Positions 8,901-16,586 of a DNA stretch of 16,863 nucleotides are shown piece after piece. The position numbers were made by a program, and so were the translations under genes. This DNA is from JAWXTP01 sp044433415. GTDB lineage: Bacteria; Bacteroidota; Bacteroidia; Bacteroidales; Rikenellaceae. The stretch covers positions 1-16,863 of the forward strand of contig JAWXTP010000059.1 of assembly GCA_044433415.1 (NCBI GenBank), read 5' to 3'. Positions within the stretch are counted from its first letter, which is position 1, and the number at the start of each line of letters is the position of its first letter. The notes below the pieces were generated by a model. The model did no database searches, was not told where the DNA came from, and was given only the letters and a program-made list of their open reading frames with translations.

Positions 8901-9023
8901 GGTTATAGTGGAGCTGACCCTGAGGTTGCTGCAAGTAGTAGTAGTGTATTATCTTCAGGAATTGACTGGTATTCTTATCCTCAAACAAAAACATTTCTTA
9001 TTGGTTTAGACTTTAATTTTTAA
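5937..9023 (+). CDS. susC: SusC-like TonB-dependent oligosaccharide transporter
   Basis: Outer-membrane beta-barrel of the SusC/RagA family, 1028 residues, the normal length. Residues 1-31 are a signal peptide. Residues 48-115 form the carboxypeptidase-regulatory-like domain (LSGVVVDLKGAPVIGATVIV, then GTVTDQQGQFYL). A TonB-box-like stretch, MDEIVIVGYG, is at 122-131. The plug follows, with VALQGKVSGVQI (160-171), NVIIRGV (183-189), PLYVVDGVP (197-205), IEILKDASATSIYGTRGSNGVVLITTKTG (about 220-248), all standard SusC signatures. The rest is barrel, ending in FLIGLDFNF with the terminal Phe expected for outer-membrane barrels. The gene heads a plus-strand unit with susD 112 bp downstream; a long stem-loop fills that gap. 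The pair should bind and import an oligosaccharide using TonB energy. Neighbouring sulfatases suggest the ligand is sulfated. The symbol marks the family, not a proven starch role. Confidence 0.97.
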   Translation: MKKSILFSKLINPKVILSVMLSIGFHNSYSSHRDVISTYEINQEKSKLSGVVVDLKGAPVIGATVIVDGTTYGTVTDQQGQFYLNAAVGAKLIVSHLSYQTNSIIATADKMSVVLADQAQVMDEIVIVGYGGVKKSDLTSSIATVKSEDIEKTSTGNAMVALQGKVSGVQILNSSGAPGSAPNVIIRGVTTQNGSAPLYVVDGVPGVSMNGINTADIKSIEILKDASATSIYGTRGSNGVVLITTKTGSYNTKLKFNVNIRQGLQYMQKPDLATAEEYILVNTARYENDGLSVPVSFDGNTTDTDWWSECMRTLATTNDYNFSFSGGTEKMTYSGSVGYYSQDAQTKGQGYWRRLTARLNMDYKVNDYIKFGQSFAPRIATTQDYASSISGAMSYDPTTAVYKSAEEQEGLDEFSIYAQSQYTTAWNPVATQARTFGGDNWTNLVSTTFLDITPIESLTFRTLLGYDILYSESDSFSPEFNIGGTEKSDVNTVYASSGHYTDLTWNNTLTYMESFKKHNITAMVGFVLEESNGRTLSASKESVPNSYNEALRYLSAATLNAKASGIESRSALMSILGRALYNYDNRYYLTATFRRDGSSKFTGDNKYASFPSLSAAWALKNEKFLKTNDLISQLKLRLSWGRVGNQNIPSGAFDDKITSNAVVLDNQVTTGSLLTAIGSLDLDWEIVEEYNVGVDLGIGRNFDFTVEFFRKQSNGMLMQASNLLITGLPSSGALMWVNVGSMRSTGIDLSASYRGSAGDLKYNLSANISHSKSIAVDLVDNVPQYNGSFLGLTTHITEPGEEIGLFYLYEADGIFKSQAEVDAHSKNGSLIQPNAQPGDIRFTDVNDDGVIDNNDRIRAGSSLPKFTYGFNASLEYKKFDFNLSITGALGNKIFNSQKQRTDTGYAGVNFTAGLYENSWSESNIDAEIPRLSVNDSNSNFKLPSTYFLEDGDYAKIQNLQVGYNFKINKLDDLKCRVSLSAQNLLTITGYSGADPEVAASSSSVLSSGIDWYSYPQTKTFLIGLDFNF

Positions 9024-9043
9024 TAATATAGTATATGAAAAAA

Positions 9044-9099
9044 GCCATAAAAATATCATAATATTTTCACCCATAGTGAATTATTATATTTTTCATGGC
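9044..9099 (+). promoter_or_regulatory. Long stem-loop in the susC-susD gap
   Basis: Bases 9044-9070 and 9076-9099 fold on a 5-nt loop, CCATA. The base of the stem pairs GCCAT with ATGGC and the following A-run with a T-run. Small internal loops occur in the middle, and the top is TTCAC pairing with GTGAA. It starts 20 bp after the susC stop and ends 36 bp before the susD start. No T-run follows, so it is not a classical full terminator. It could protect or process the susC mRNA end or partly attenuate susD. Confidence 0.65.
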
Positions 9100-9135
9100 G
9101 TTTACATAATACCTTGAATAAAAAATAAAAAAATT

Positions 9136-10719
9136 ATGAAAAAGATATTTAAATATTTGCTAATTTTAGGCATTGCTTTTAATAGCACGTCATGTGATGA
9201 ATTTTTAGAGAGCCCGACTTTAGGTTCTGAATCGTTAGATTCTTATTTTTACAATGAGAGTGAGTGCGAAAAATTTGTTGTTGGTTCATACAAGTATATA
9301 GCTAATGGTTCATGGACTCCTATATACATGTGGTGGATTATGACAGATATGGCAACTGATGATGGTTGGATGGGTAGCACATATCAACCTGCAAGTTATG
9401 TTAATTTTCAGCCTGTAACTCACTATGAAGGTGGTACCGACGTTACAAACAATACGTACCTTTCTAGTTTCTGGGAAGTACGTTACAAAGGTATCGCTGA
9501 GGTTAATATTGGTATAGAAAGTATTTCTGAAGCAAATATCGGAGATGATTTAAAAGCTCAATATATTGCTGAATTAAAAGTATTAAGAGCATTCTTCTAT
9601 TTTGATTTAGTTAAGAATTTTGGTGGTGTACCTCTTGTCTTAAAAAGACTAAGTACGTCAGAAAGTTTATCTTACTCTCGCTCTTCAGTTTCTGAGGTGT
9701 ATGCTTCAATAGAACAAGATTTGTTGGATGCTGCTGAAGTTCTTCCATATAAAAATAGTGTTAGTTACGGTACAGGTCGTATGAATAAAGGTATTATAGA
9801 AGCGTTGTTAACTAAAGCATATTTATATCAAGAAAAATATGATGAAGCGTATGAGATGGCATTGTCAGTAATAAATAATGGAGGATATGCTCTTGAAGCT
9901 GATTTTAATAACGTATGGAGTGCTAACGACAATAGCAGTGAAGCTATATTTGAGATTCAGACCTCAGACACTCAAGAATTTGTACTAGGTAATCCTTGTC
10001 CAGTAATCACTGGTGCTAGAGGTGATAATGGTTGGGCATGGGGACAACCTACAAGCTATTTAGAAAATGCTTTTATCGTAGCTGGGGATACAGTTAGACA
10101 ACATGCAACTATTGCTAAAAATGGTGATATTGTAGTTGGTGATGAGGATAGAGGTGCCATTAGCATTCCTGCAGAATGGAATAAATCTGCAAGGATAGTT
10201 CGTAAATTCTACATTCCTTTAGCTGAACGTACAACTCCTTATAGTGTAAGTTATAATAAACTTAACCATCACGTTTTACGTTATGCAGATGTTCTTCTTA
10301 TGGCAGCTGAATCAGCTTACCATAAATCAGCAAGTGATGAGTCTGCGGCACGTTTGTATCTTAATATGGTAAGAACTCGTGTAGGTCTTGATGATGTAGT
10401 TGCATCGGGTAATGACTTAAGAGACGCTATTCGTGAAGAAAGACGTTTGGAATTAGCTTGGGAGCATAATCGACTATTTGATATTAGACGTTGGAAAACA
10501 GATGATGGTGAACCTATGATTTGTAGTATAATGGGTGCAAACGGTTCTTTCGTAAAATACAACCTAGAGGAGAGCACAGACCCTTATGAAACAACAAACT
10601 CTATAGAAACAAGTGTAAAAGGTAGTACTTTTAATAGTACTAGAGACCTTTTATTCCCAATTCCATACACAGATGTACAACAATCTGGTGGGTTGATAGA
10701 ACAAAATCCTGGTTTCTAA
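9136..10719 (+). CDS. susD: SusD/RagB-like surface glycan-binding lipoprotein
   Basis: Cell-surface lipoprotein that acts as the lid and substrate-binding partner of SusC. The 527-residue length is usual for the family. The N-terminus MKKIFKYLLILGIAFNSTSC is a lipoprotein signal, with Cys20 as the lipidated residue. It is followed by DEFLESPT, the acidic start seen in exported SusD proteins. Regions typical of SusD include ELKVLRAFFYFDLVKNFGGVPLV (about 148-170), the helical TPR-like segment with EALLTKAYLYQEKYDEAYEMA, the later LRYADVLLMAAESAY and REERRLELAWEHNRLFDIRRW, and the closing IEQNPGF. It is translated after susC and is the last gene before a strong terminator, so susCD form a two-gene unit. 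Ligand-binding residues cannot be identified from sequence alone. The family call is firm; the ligand is inferred from the neighbouring sulfatases. Confidence 0.97.
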   Translation: MKKIFKYLLILGIAFNSTSCDEFLESPTLGSESLDSYFYNESECEKFVVGSYKYIANGSWTPIYMWWIMTDMATDDGWMGSTYQPASYVNFQPVTHYEGGTDVTNNTYLSSFWEVRYKGIAEVNIGIESISEANIGDDLKAQYIAELKVLRAFFYFDLVKNFGGVPLVLKRLSTSESLSYSRSSVSEVYASIEQDLLDAAEVLPYKNSVSYGTGRMNKGIIEALLTKAYLYQEKYDEAYEMALSVINNGGYALEADFNNVWSANDNSSEAIFEIQTSDTQEFVLGNPCPVITGARGDNGWAWGQPTSYLENAFIVAGDTVRQHATIAKNGDIVVGDEDRGAISIPAEWNKSARIVRKFYIPLAERTTPYSVSYNKLNHHVLRYADVLLMAAESAYHKSASDESAARLYLNMVRTRVGLDDVVASGNDLRDAIREERRLELAWEHNRLFDIRRWKTDDGEPMICSIMGANGSFVKYNLEESTDPYETTNSIETSVKGSTFNSTRDLLFPIPYTDVQQSGGLIEQNPGF

Positions 10720-10771
10720 TCAATGTTTATGACAATTAGGAATTTCCGATAACTGACTACATTTGTGGTCT

Positions 10772-10827
10772 CTTTCAATAACAAAAGGCTGTCTTGGTAA
10801 AACTAGGCAGCCTTTTGTTATTGAAAG
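10772..10827 (+). terminator. Strong intrinsic terminator after susD
   Basis: Two perfect 20-bp arms lie at 10772-10791 and 10808-10827. The GC core GGCTGTCT pairs with AGGCAGCC through one G-U pair and is flanked by AAAA before and TTTT after, the classical terminator form. It is symmetrical enough to stop transcription on both strands. It ends the susCD unit and insulates the araC promoter that follows. Confidence 0.9.
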
Positions 10828-10885
10828 TTCGAGACATTATGTAAATAGACATAATTGAATTAAAACCTTTATTATATGTGTAAAT

Positions 10886-10916
10886 TTTGATTTAGATAGA
10901 TTTTTACATATCTTTG
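10886..10916 (+). promoter_or_regulatory. Bacteroidota promoter of the araC-type gene
   Basis: TTTG at 10886-10889, a 19-bp spacer, then TATCTTTG at 10909-10916 match the TTTG/TAnnTTTG consensus exactly. Transcription should begin near 10923, giving a leader of about 93 nt. Its place between the susD terminator and the regulator shows that the regulator has its own promoter. Confidence 0.65.
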
Positions 10917-10970
10917 TATTGATTTATTAACTAATGTTAGTAAATTATTAAAATATATTACTCAGAATAC

Positions 10971-10984
10971 TTAATACGTATTAA
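10971..10984. promoter_or_regulatory. Perfect 14-bp palindrome in the araC leader
   Basis: TTAATACGTATTAA is its own reverse complement, 31 bp before the araC start and downstream of the predicted transcription start. That position would suit self-repression. Similar ATACGT-centred sequences occur in front of the permease (5222-5227) and the left SusC (638-644). Confidence 0.45.
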
Positions 10985-11015
10985 ATTATAAAGCTATTAT
11001 AAAACTATAAAATAT

Positions 11016-11894
11016 ATGAAAGATGGATTTAAAGGAAGCAGGGCAATTGTAGTGCCTCAGCTGATTCTTAAAGAATTTGAAAAATGTTCATTTAACTCAA
11101 AACTATATATAACAGACATAGGGTATTATCCTTCGGCTTCGTTCCATGATATAAATAGAGAGCATGGGGTATCTCAATTTGTGCTAATTTACTGTGTAAA
11201 TGGTAATGGATGGTATGAAGTTAACGGTCATCGTTATAATGTTGAATCAGACCAGTGTTTTGTCTTACCTGCAAATACTCCTCACAAATACGGAGCTAGT
11301 AATTCAAACCCATGGACTATATATTGGTTACATTTTCAAGGTGAGTTTGCTAATTTTTATGGACAGATGCTTAAAACTCCAATCTCCCTACCTCCTGGCA
11401 ATTTGTCTAGGATCCAGGAGAGATTACGTATATTTGAGGATATCTATACAGCTCTTTCTAAAGGCTATAGCAAAGAAAATATGGAATTTGCATCATCGGC
11501 ACTATACTATTTCCTTGGATCTATAAAGTATTTAGAAACATATAGAAGTGTAAAAATAACCACTAATACAGATTTAAATATTATAGATAATACTATCTTA
11601 TATATGAAAGAGAATCTGGAAAAGCATATAACATTAGAGGATATTTGTGAGTTTGCAGGCTATTCAGAGTCCTACTTCTCTACAATGTTTAAGAATAAAA
11701 CAGGTCATACACCTATAAATTATATGATTCACCTGCGGATGCAAACTGCATGTCAGCTTTTGGATTTTTCTGACTTAAAGGTTAATCAAATCTGTCATAA
11801 AGTTGGAATTGATGATCCGTATTACTTCTCAAAACTATTTACTAAGGTTATTGGTATGTCTCCATCGGTATATAAGGCTCAGAAAAAAGGATAA
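11016..11894 (+). CDS. AraC-family transcriptional regulator
   Basis: Cytoplasmic DNA-binding regulator, 292 residues, a typical AraC/XylS size. Residues about 25-115 look like the cupin-type sugar-sensing domain (YCVNGNGWYEVNGHRYNV, DQCFVLPANTPHKYGA, WTIYWLHFQG). The C-terminal hundred residues carry two helix-turn-helix units: ITLEDICEFAGYSESYFSTMF at about 205-225 and VNQICHKVGIDDPYYFSKLF at 256-275, followed by the family signature IGMSPSVYK. It has its own promoter and a palindrome in its leader, and lies directly after susCD, so it is the obvious candidate regulator of this locus. No HTCS or sigma/anti-sigma pair, the other usual PUL regulators, is present in the window. The inducer is unknown but is presumably a mono- or oligosaccharide released from the glycan. 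Confidence 0.95.
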   Translation: MKDGFKGSRAIVVPQLILKEFEKCSFNSKLYITDIGYYPSASFHDINREHGVSQFVLIYCVNGNGWYEVNGHRYNVESDQCFVLPANTPHKYGASNSNPWTIYWLHFQGEFANFYGQMLKTPISLPPGNLSRIQERLRIFEDIYTALSKGYSKENMEFASSALYYFLGSIKYLETYRSVKITTNTDLNIIDNTILYMKENLEKHITLEDICEFAGYSESYFSTMFKNKTGHTPINYMIHLRMQTACQLLDFSDLKVNQICHKVGIDDPYYFSKLFTKVIGMSPSVYKAQKKG

Positions 11895-11912
11895 TCACTG
11901 GTCTACACATGA

Positions 11913-11950
11913 ACAGTCCCATTTTGCACAAAAGCGAGAAATGGGACAGT
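11913..11950. terminator. Inverted repeat between convergent araC and GH2 genes
   Basis: GTCCCATTT (11916-11924) and AAATGGGAC (11939-11947) form a 9-bp stem with a 14-nt loop, extended by AC and GT past one mismatch. It fills the 72-bp gap between two converging genes, where a two-way terminator is expected. It lacks a T-tract. Confidence 0.45.
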
Positions 11951-11966
11951 CACCAACAAACCAAAC

Positions 11967-14780
11967 TTATTTAAACAACTTTTTTATATGAGATAATTCA
12001 ACATCTGACTTAGGATTAAATCGAGTTGAATTCATGTAATTTAACAGTGATTTTTGAAGTTCTCTAGCCTCTAAACGATTAGCCTGATCGGTCAATAAAT
12101 CGACTCCACATAAGATTAACTTACCTCCACCTACATTCATTTCAACAATCATTGCAAAAGAACGTGCAGTAAACCAATCGTCTATTATACGAACTATAGG
12201 ATCATCCTCTATTCCTAGTTTCTTTAGTGGAATTACGTTCGAATGACTCATTGCATCCCACCATTGATAATCACTATGATATTGAGTCGGGAACAACTCC
12301 AATGCAGGGTCATTTTCATCACAAAGTATCCCTAATGTATGAGGTGCTTGTCCATTCGTCCATAGTGTATTCCAAAATATAGACGAAAAACCAACCGAAC
12401 ATGAGTCAGCCCCCTCGTTTTTAAGTGTTCCAAACTTAGGTGTAAGAAGAACAGAACCTCCTTTTTTAAGTTTGGCTATTACGCTACTATTTATTTCGTC
12501 AGCTACCAAAACATCACCTTCATCAATTTCAGTGTCAGGATAAACCCAAAGGTTCCATCTGTTTGTATAGTCATTAACTGTCACTATTAATTGAAGTTGA
12601 TCTGCTTTACTCCTCTCCAGTTTCTGAGATATTCTACCAACAGTTGACTTTTCACCAGTTTTTATTAAATCTGTAGATAACTTACCGCTATACACAACAA
12701 TGCTATCTTTGTCAACTATTTGCCATGTAATATTAGGATTGACAATATCCTTCTCACAATATGCTGCCACATCAATATCGGCATTTAGAATCTCCGACGA
12801 ACTGAACACAAACTTTTCCATCTTAGCTAGCGGAACTACCTGATTGCAAAACTCACTATACTCCTGAGCATTTACATAAGGTTTAGAGTTCCAAAATGGG
12901 TCTAAAACACCTACAAGAGCTGTTCCCTGACCTGGAAAATCATGTAAGTCAAGAAGCTGAAAACCTCCAAAATCTTCAGTACGTAAGGCGGCTTCAATTT
13001 CAGTTTTATAACATAAAGTTTGAAGTTTACCTGATGCCATTAAAAAATCATGTGCATGAGACAATAAACCATTATCTCTAAGTCTATCTTCAAATATATC
13101 AAAATTTTTAGCCTTTAAAACCCCATCATACAGTTTGCGTTCTTCTAAATTAGGATATACACACCACTGTCCAATCTCATGAGCAATAGTTGGCTGTACC
13201 TTTGAAATCCTAGTTGTCCAATCGAAGGTTGTATTTGGATGTTGTGAATTTATGACACTTTTAAGTCCCTGTGCCCAACCTTGTAGTCGTGGTGCTGGAA
13301 GACAGTGCCAGTCATTCTCCTCTATAGCAGGCCATCCAGATGCTGTAGTATATAAGAATCGGTTATCTTTGTCTTTCCAATAACTTACAAACTTACGAAG
13401 GTATTCCTTATGATTCTCTCCATGCGGCTCATTACCGTATGCAAAAAGAATGAAAGATGGATGATTACCATACTCAGTTATGATACGCTCACTCTCCTCA
13501 TAAATATATTCATCTATAGGTTTTCCGCTACCTATGTCACTAGCCCACGCGCTAGTTTCTACATACAAATAAACACCCAACTTGTCAGCTACTTCAAATG
13601 CTGCCTTAGGAGGACACCATGAATGAAAACGAATGTGATTTAACCCATGTTCTTTACATATTTTCATTATTCTTTCCCATTGCTCCATATCTGTTGGAGG
13701 AAACCCTGTTTTTGGGAAGATACAACACTCTAATGTACCTCTAAAAAATACAGGTCTGTCGTTAATTGTGATTTGTGTACCTTTAGTTTTAATGTCACGA
13801 AGCCCAAATTGTTCTGTTATTATATCTGTACCGTTGTCACTATGTAGCGATGCAGTCAACTCATAGAGATTAGGGTTAAATTCATCCCACAGTTTAAAAC
13901 TCTCATTCATATCGTATTCAACCTTTACGATATTTGTACCTGCTTTAAGGACAATAGGCTTGTTGAGTTCTTTTAAATTTTTATTGTCACTTTTACTTAC
14001 TGCTTTTAGTGACAAATTAGCGTTAATATCTGATGAAGTATCTGATTCTAGGTCAAATACTGCTGAAATTTTCTTTTCTTTAAAGTCAGGATAGATTTTA
14101 ACAGAGTTGATATGCGTTTTAGCACGTGGCGCAATATAAATCTGACCCACTACACCATTCCAGTTACTTTGGGTGTTGTCAGAAATACTATGCGCATCTG
14201 AGCCCACATCAATATCTTTCAATCTATTATCTACTCTTAATGTAAGAGTGTGGCATCCTGCTGCTAAATCACCTAAATCATACAGATGTGGTACACTTAG
14301 AGAATTTTGTGTTTCGATTTTCTTACTTCCTACCCACACTGTTGTCTCCCAATGACAACGCTCTAAATTTAAGACTACCGATTTTCCTTCCCAGTTTTCA
14401 GGAATAGTAATAGTTTTTTGATACCATGCTGTACCAACGTAATATTTTTCTGGTGTCAACCAAAACACAATCTTTGTGTTGTCATCAGCACGATATTTCT
14501 CGTAAGAATCACTCGTATACCAAGCATCATTCCAAAGAGAACCTGTCCACTTAGTATCTTTTGTAACCTTATCTCCAATCCCGTTGATGTTTAATGAACC
14601 TGGGAAAGTCAATGAATCAGAGAATTGTGTATTATGCCACTTTTCATCTTCTCCTATGTCAGCTCTATCCAATCGGTAACTCCATTCGCCCTCTAACGAA
14701 ATTTTTTCACTGCTGTTATTACAAGAGAGCAAAAGTCCAATAGTTAAAATTAATATAATAGTTAAAATCGTATTTTTCAT
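11967..14780 (-). CDS. GH2-family glycoside hydrolase lipoprotein with extra C-terminal domain
   Basis: Exo-acting glycosidase of family GH2 (members include beta-galactosidases, beta-glucuronidases and others), 937 residues. The signal ends in LLLSC, so Cys20 is probably lipidated and the enzyme membrane-anchored. The order is a jelly-roll sugar-binding domain (about 28-220, with WYQKTITIPENWEGKSVVLNLE), an immunoglobulin-like domain (about 221-330), and a TIM barrel from about 333. The barrel shows NHIRFHSWCPP, then FAYGNEP with acid/base Glu451, then TIAHEIGQW with likely nucleophile Glu535. From about 730 a further alpha/beta domain, with VLVADEINSSVIAKLKKGG and GKLILCGVDLL, resembles the glutaminase-like fold seen in some hydrolases. 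This is beyond the standard GH2 plan. It is 170 bp downstream of the sulfatase on the same strand with no promoter of its own seen, so the two may be cotranscribed. The substrate is not determined. Confidence 0.9.
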   Translation of the reverse strand: MKNTILTIILILTIGLLLSCNNSSEKISLEGEWSYRLDRADIGEDEKWHNTQFSDSLTFPGSLNINGIGDKVTKDTKWTGSLWNDAWYTSDSYEKYRADDNTKIVFWLTPEKYYVGTAWYQKTITIPENWEGKSVVLNLERCHWETTVWVGSKKIETQNSLSVPHLYDLGDLAAGCHTLTLRVDNRLKDIDVGSDAHSISDNTQSNWNGVVGQIYIAPRAKTHINSVKIYPDFKEKKISAVFDLESDTSSDINANLSLKAVSKSDNKNLKELNKPIVLKAGTNIVKVEYDMNESFKLWDEFNPNLYELTASLHSDNGTDIITEQFGLRDIKTKGTQITINDRPVFFRGTLECCIFPKTGFPPTDMEQWERIMKICKEHGLNHIRFHSWCPPKAAFEVADKLGVYLYVETSAWASDIGSGKPIDEYIYEESERIITEYGNHPSFILFAYGNEPHGENHKEYLRKFVSYWKDKDNRFLYTTASGWPAIEENDWHCLPAPRLQGWAQGLKSVINSQHPNTTFDWTTRISKVQPTIAHEIGQWCVYPNLEERKLYDGVLKAKNFDIFEDRLRDNGLLSHAHDFLMASGKLQTLCYKTEIEAALRTEDFGGFQLLDLHDFPGQGTALVGVLDPFWNSKPYVNAQEYSEFCNQVVPLAKMEKFVFSSSEILNADIDVAAYCEKDIVNPNITWQIVDKDSIVVYSGKLSTDLIKTGEKSTVGRISQKLERSKADQLQLIVTVNDYTNRWNLWVYPDTEIDEGDVLVADEINSSVIAKLKKGGSVLLTPKFGTLKNEGADSCSVGFSSIFWNTLWTNGQAPHTLGILCDENDPALELFPTQYHSDYQWWDAMSHSNVIPLKKLGIEDDPIVRIIDDWFTARSFAMIVEMNVGGGKLILCGVDLLTDQANRLEARELQKSLLNYMNSTRFNPKSDVELSHIKKLFK

Positions 14781-14858
14781 ATTTTAAAATTTTCTTTTGT
14801 ATTATATAAATGCCATAGAAAATGCAATAATCACCTATGGATGAATGTGTTATGATAC

Positions 14859-14879
14859 TTTTGTGATTTTTTCACAAAA
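14859..14879 (-). terminator. Short hairpin between sulfatase and GH2 genes
   Basis: TTTTGTGA (14859-14866) and TCACAAAA (14872-14879) form a perfect 8-bp stem with a 5-T loop, 71 bp after the sulfatase stop. There is little GC and no T-run after it on the minus strand, so at most it is a weak or partial terminator. A second pair, CCATAG (14813-14818) with CTATGG (14835-14840), lies between it and the GH2 start. Confidence 0.3.
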
Positions 14880-14950
14880 AGGGTTAGTAGTTTAAGTTCT
14901 AATAATTGAGTTATGAAGCGGTTTTAAAATATTTTATAGATGTAATGTTA

Positions 14951-16447
14951 TTATTGAACAATGCTATTTTTTAATCTTTTTACCTCAGCTCTTAATTCGT
15001 TAGCTATATCACTATATTGGCTATTTTCAATAAGATTGTTTGTTTCTTGAGGATCGTCTTTTAGGTTGTATAACTGCTCCTTATATCCGCGACAAAGAGG
15101 AATTAATTTCCAATCCCCTTTACGAATTGTAATATTTCCTGGATTGTCTTGTGTAACGATATAAGGGCGATATGTTGATGCTTCTTTATTCACAAAAAGC
15201 TCTGCTGCACTGCAACTGTCATGAAAAGAACCCAATAAAGCATCACTATTTGTAATATCAGCAAAGGTTGCTAACAGATCCATATAACAGAAACGTTGTT
15301 CTTGCAGAAAAGATTTATCTATCTTATCTCCCCATGCTAACACAAAAGGAACACGTGAACCTCCCTCATGTAATGAGTATTTTGTACCTCTTAATCCATT
15401 AAAAGGGTCATGATTTTCAATTCTTTCAGCAGCCCCATCTAAGTAACCTTCTTTTACCATAGGGCCATTATCGCTAGTTACAATTATTATTGTATTGTCT
15501 AATATGCCTTTCTCTTTTAATGTAGCTACTATCTCCCCAACGCAATAATCAAACTCTTCAATCACATCGCCATATACTCCAATTTCGCTATGTCCTCTAA
15601 ATTTAGCACTTGCAATACGTGGTTCATGAGCAGTATGAGTTGCATAGTATAAAAAGAAAGGTTTTTTGTAACTCTCATCTATAAAATCTACAGCCTTGTT
15701 TAAAAAGACCTCTGTCATCTCTTCGTCTACCCAACGAGCTTCATTCCCACCTGTCATCCAACCTATACGTCCAACACCATTAATTATAGTGCCATCATGA
15801 TTTTGGAAATGTTTTAATCTTAACAGATTAGGATTCTCTTTACCTGTAGGTTCATTTCCTATTTTCTTGTTGTATGACACTTTAATAGGGTCGTTTTTGT
15901 CGAGACCAACAACTTTGTCATTCTCAATATATATGGTAGGTACACGATCGTTTGTTGCTGGGAAAATATAAGAATAATCAAAGCCTACTGCTTTCATACC
16001 ATTCTTTATTTTTTTGTTAAAATCAACAGGTTCATCTTCGCTTCCTAACCCTAGGTGCCATTTCCCAACAATAGCACTCTTATAACCTACGCTCTTTAAC
16101 TGTTTTGGAAGAGTATTTCTTTCTACATCTATGCTGAGTGGTGCATCACCAGCCAATATCCCTACACCTTTACGCCAAGCATACTCTCCTGTCAATAGAG
16201 AATAACGAGTCGGAGAAGATGTAGAAGCCTCGGAATATGCGTTTGTAAAACGCACACCATTAGCAGCTAGATTATCTATATTTGGAGTCTTGATTTTAGT
16301 TGCTCCATAACATCCTAAATCACCATATCCTATGTCGTCAGCGACTATTAATACAATATTTGGACGTTCAATGCCTTGAGCTACTGCATTAACAGATATA
16401 GCAGTGCAAGACAATAGAATTAATTTAGATTTTAACGGATGATTCAT
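14951..16447 (-). CDS. Arylsulfatase A-like sulfatase, Ser-type (formylglycine)
   Basis: Exported S1-type sulfatase, 498 residues, a normal length. Residues 1-24 are a signal peptide with likely cleavage at AVAQ. Catalytic signs are all present: VADDIGYGD with metal ligands D37/D38, and SSPTR at 77-81, in which Ser77 replaces the more common Cys and would be converted to formylglycine. Also present are GKWHLG (K129, H131), HTAHEP (H271), TSDNGP (D326, N327), and KYSLHEGGSR (K356, H360, R365). A Ser at this position requires an anaerobic-type sulfatase maturase (anSME), which is not in the window. The C-terminus ends in LYNLKDDPQETNNL and a helix. It has its own consensus promoter at 16587-16615 and leads towards the GH2 gene, suggesting sulfate removal before GH2 cleavage. 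The sulfated sugar and subfamily are not assignable by eye. Confidence 0.95.
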   Translation of the reverse strand: MNHPLKSKLILLSCTAISVNAVAQGIERPNIVLIVADDIGYGDLGCYGATKIKTPNIDNLAANGVRFTNAYSEASTSSPTRYSLLTGEYAWRKGVGILAGDAPLSIDVERNTLPKQLKSVGYKSAIVGKWHLGLGSEDEPVDFNKKIKNGMKAVGFDYSYIFPATNDRVPTIYIENDKVVGLDKNDPIKVSYNKKIGNEPTGKENPNLLRLKHFQNHDGTIINGVGRIGWMTGGNEARWVDEEMTEVFLNKAVDFIDESYKKPFFLYYATHTAHEPRIASAKFRGHSEIGVYGDVIEEFDYCVGEIVATLKEKGILDNTIIIVTSDNGPMVKEGYLDGAAERIENHDPFNGLRGTKYSLHEGGSRVPFVLAWGDKIDKSFLQEQRFCYMDLLATFADITNSDALLGSFHDSCSAAELFVNKEASTYRPYIVTQDNPGNITIRKGDWKLIPLCRGYKEQLYNLKDDPQETNNLIENSQYSDIANELRAEVKRLKNSIVQ

Positions 16448-16501
16448 ACTTTAATAAATATTTATTTTTATGATGATTATTTTAGGTAATTTCTAGCAAC
16501 C

Positions 16502-16539
16502 CATCTAACATCTACCCAACATCTACAAGATGCTAGATG
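16502..16539. repeat. CATCTA motif cluster in the sulfatase leader
   Basis: CATCTA occurs at 16502-16507, 16509-16514 and 16520-16525, with its reverse complement TAGATG at 16534-16539. The last direct copy and the inverted copy can pair. The cluster lies 55-92 bp before the sulfatase start, inside the predicted 5' leader. A role in binding or folding is possible but unproven. Confidence 0.45.
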
Positions 16540-16586
16540 AGCTGTCTAGAAAAGAGAGAGTGCTGTTAGTTTTGTGTCACTAATAA

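Noticed and set aside
11200..11526. Overlapping 108-codon plus-strand frame inside araC
   Set aside because: Shadow frame of the well-supported AraC gene with no recognisable features.
12896..14355. Small plus-strand frames within the GH2 gene
   Set aside because: All are antisense to a continuous 937-residue GH2 protein with intact catalytic motifs.
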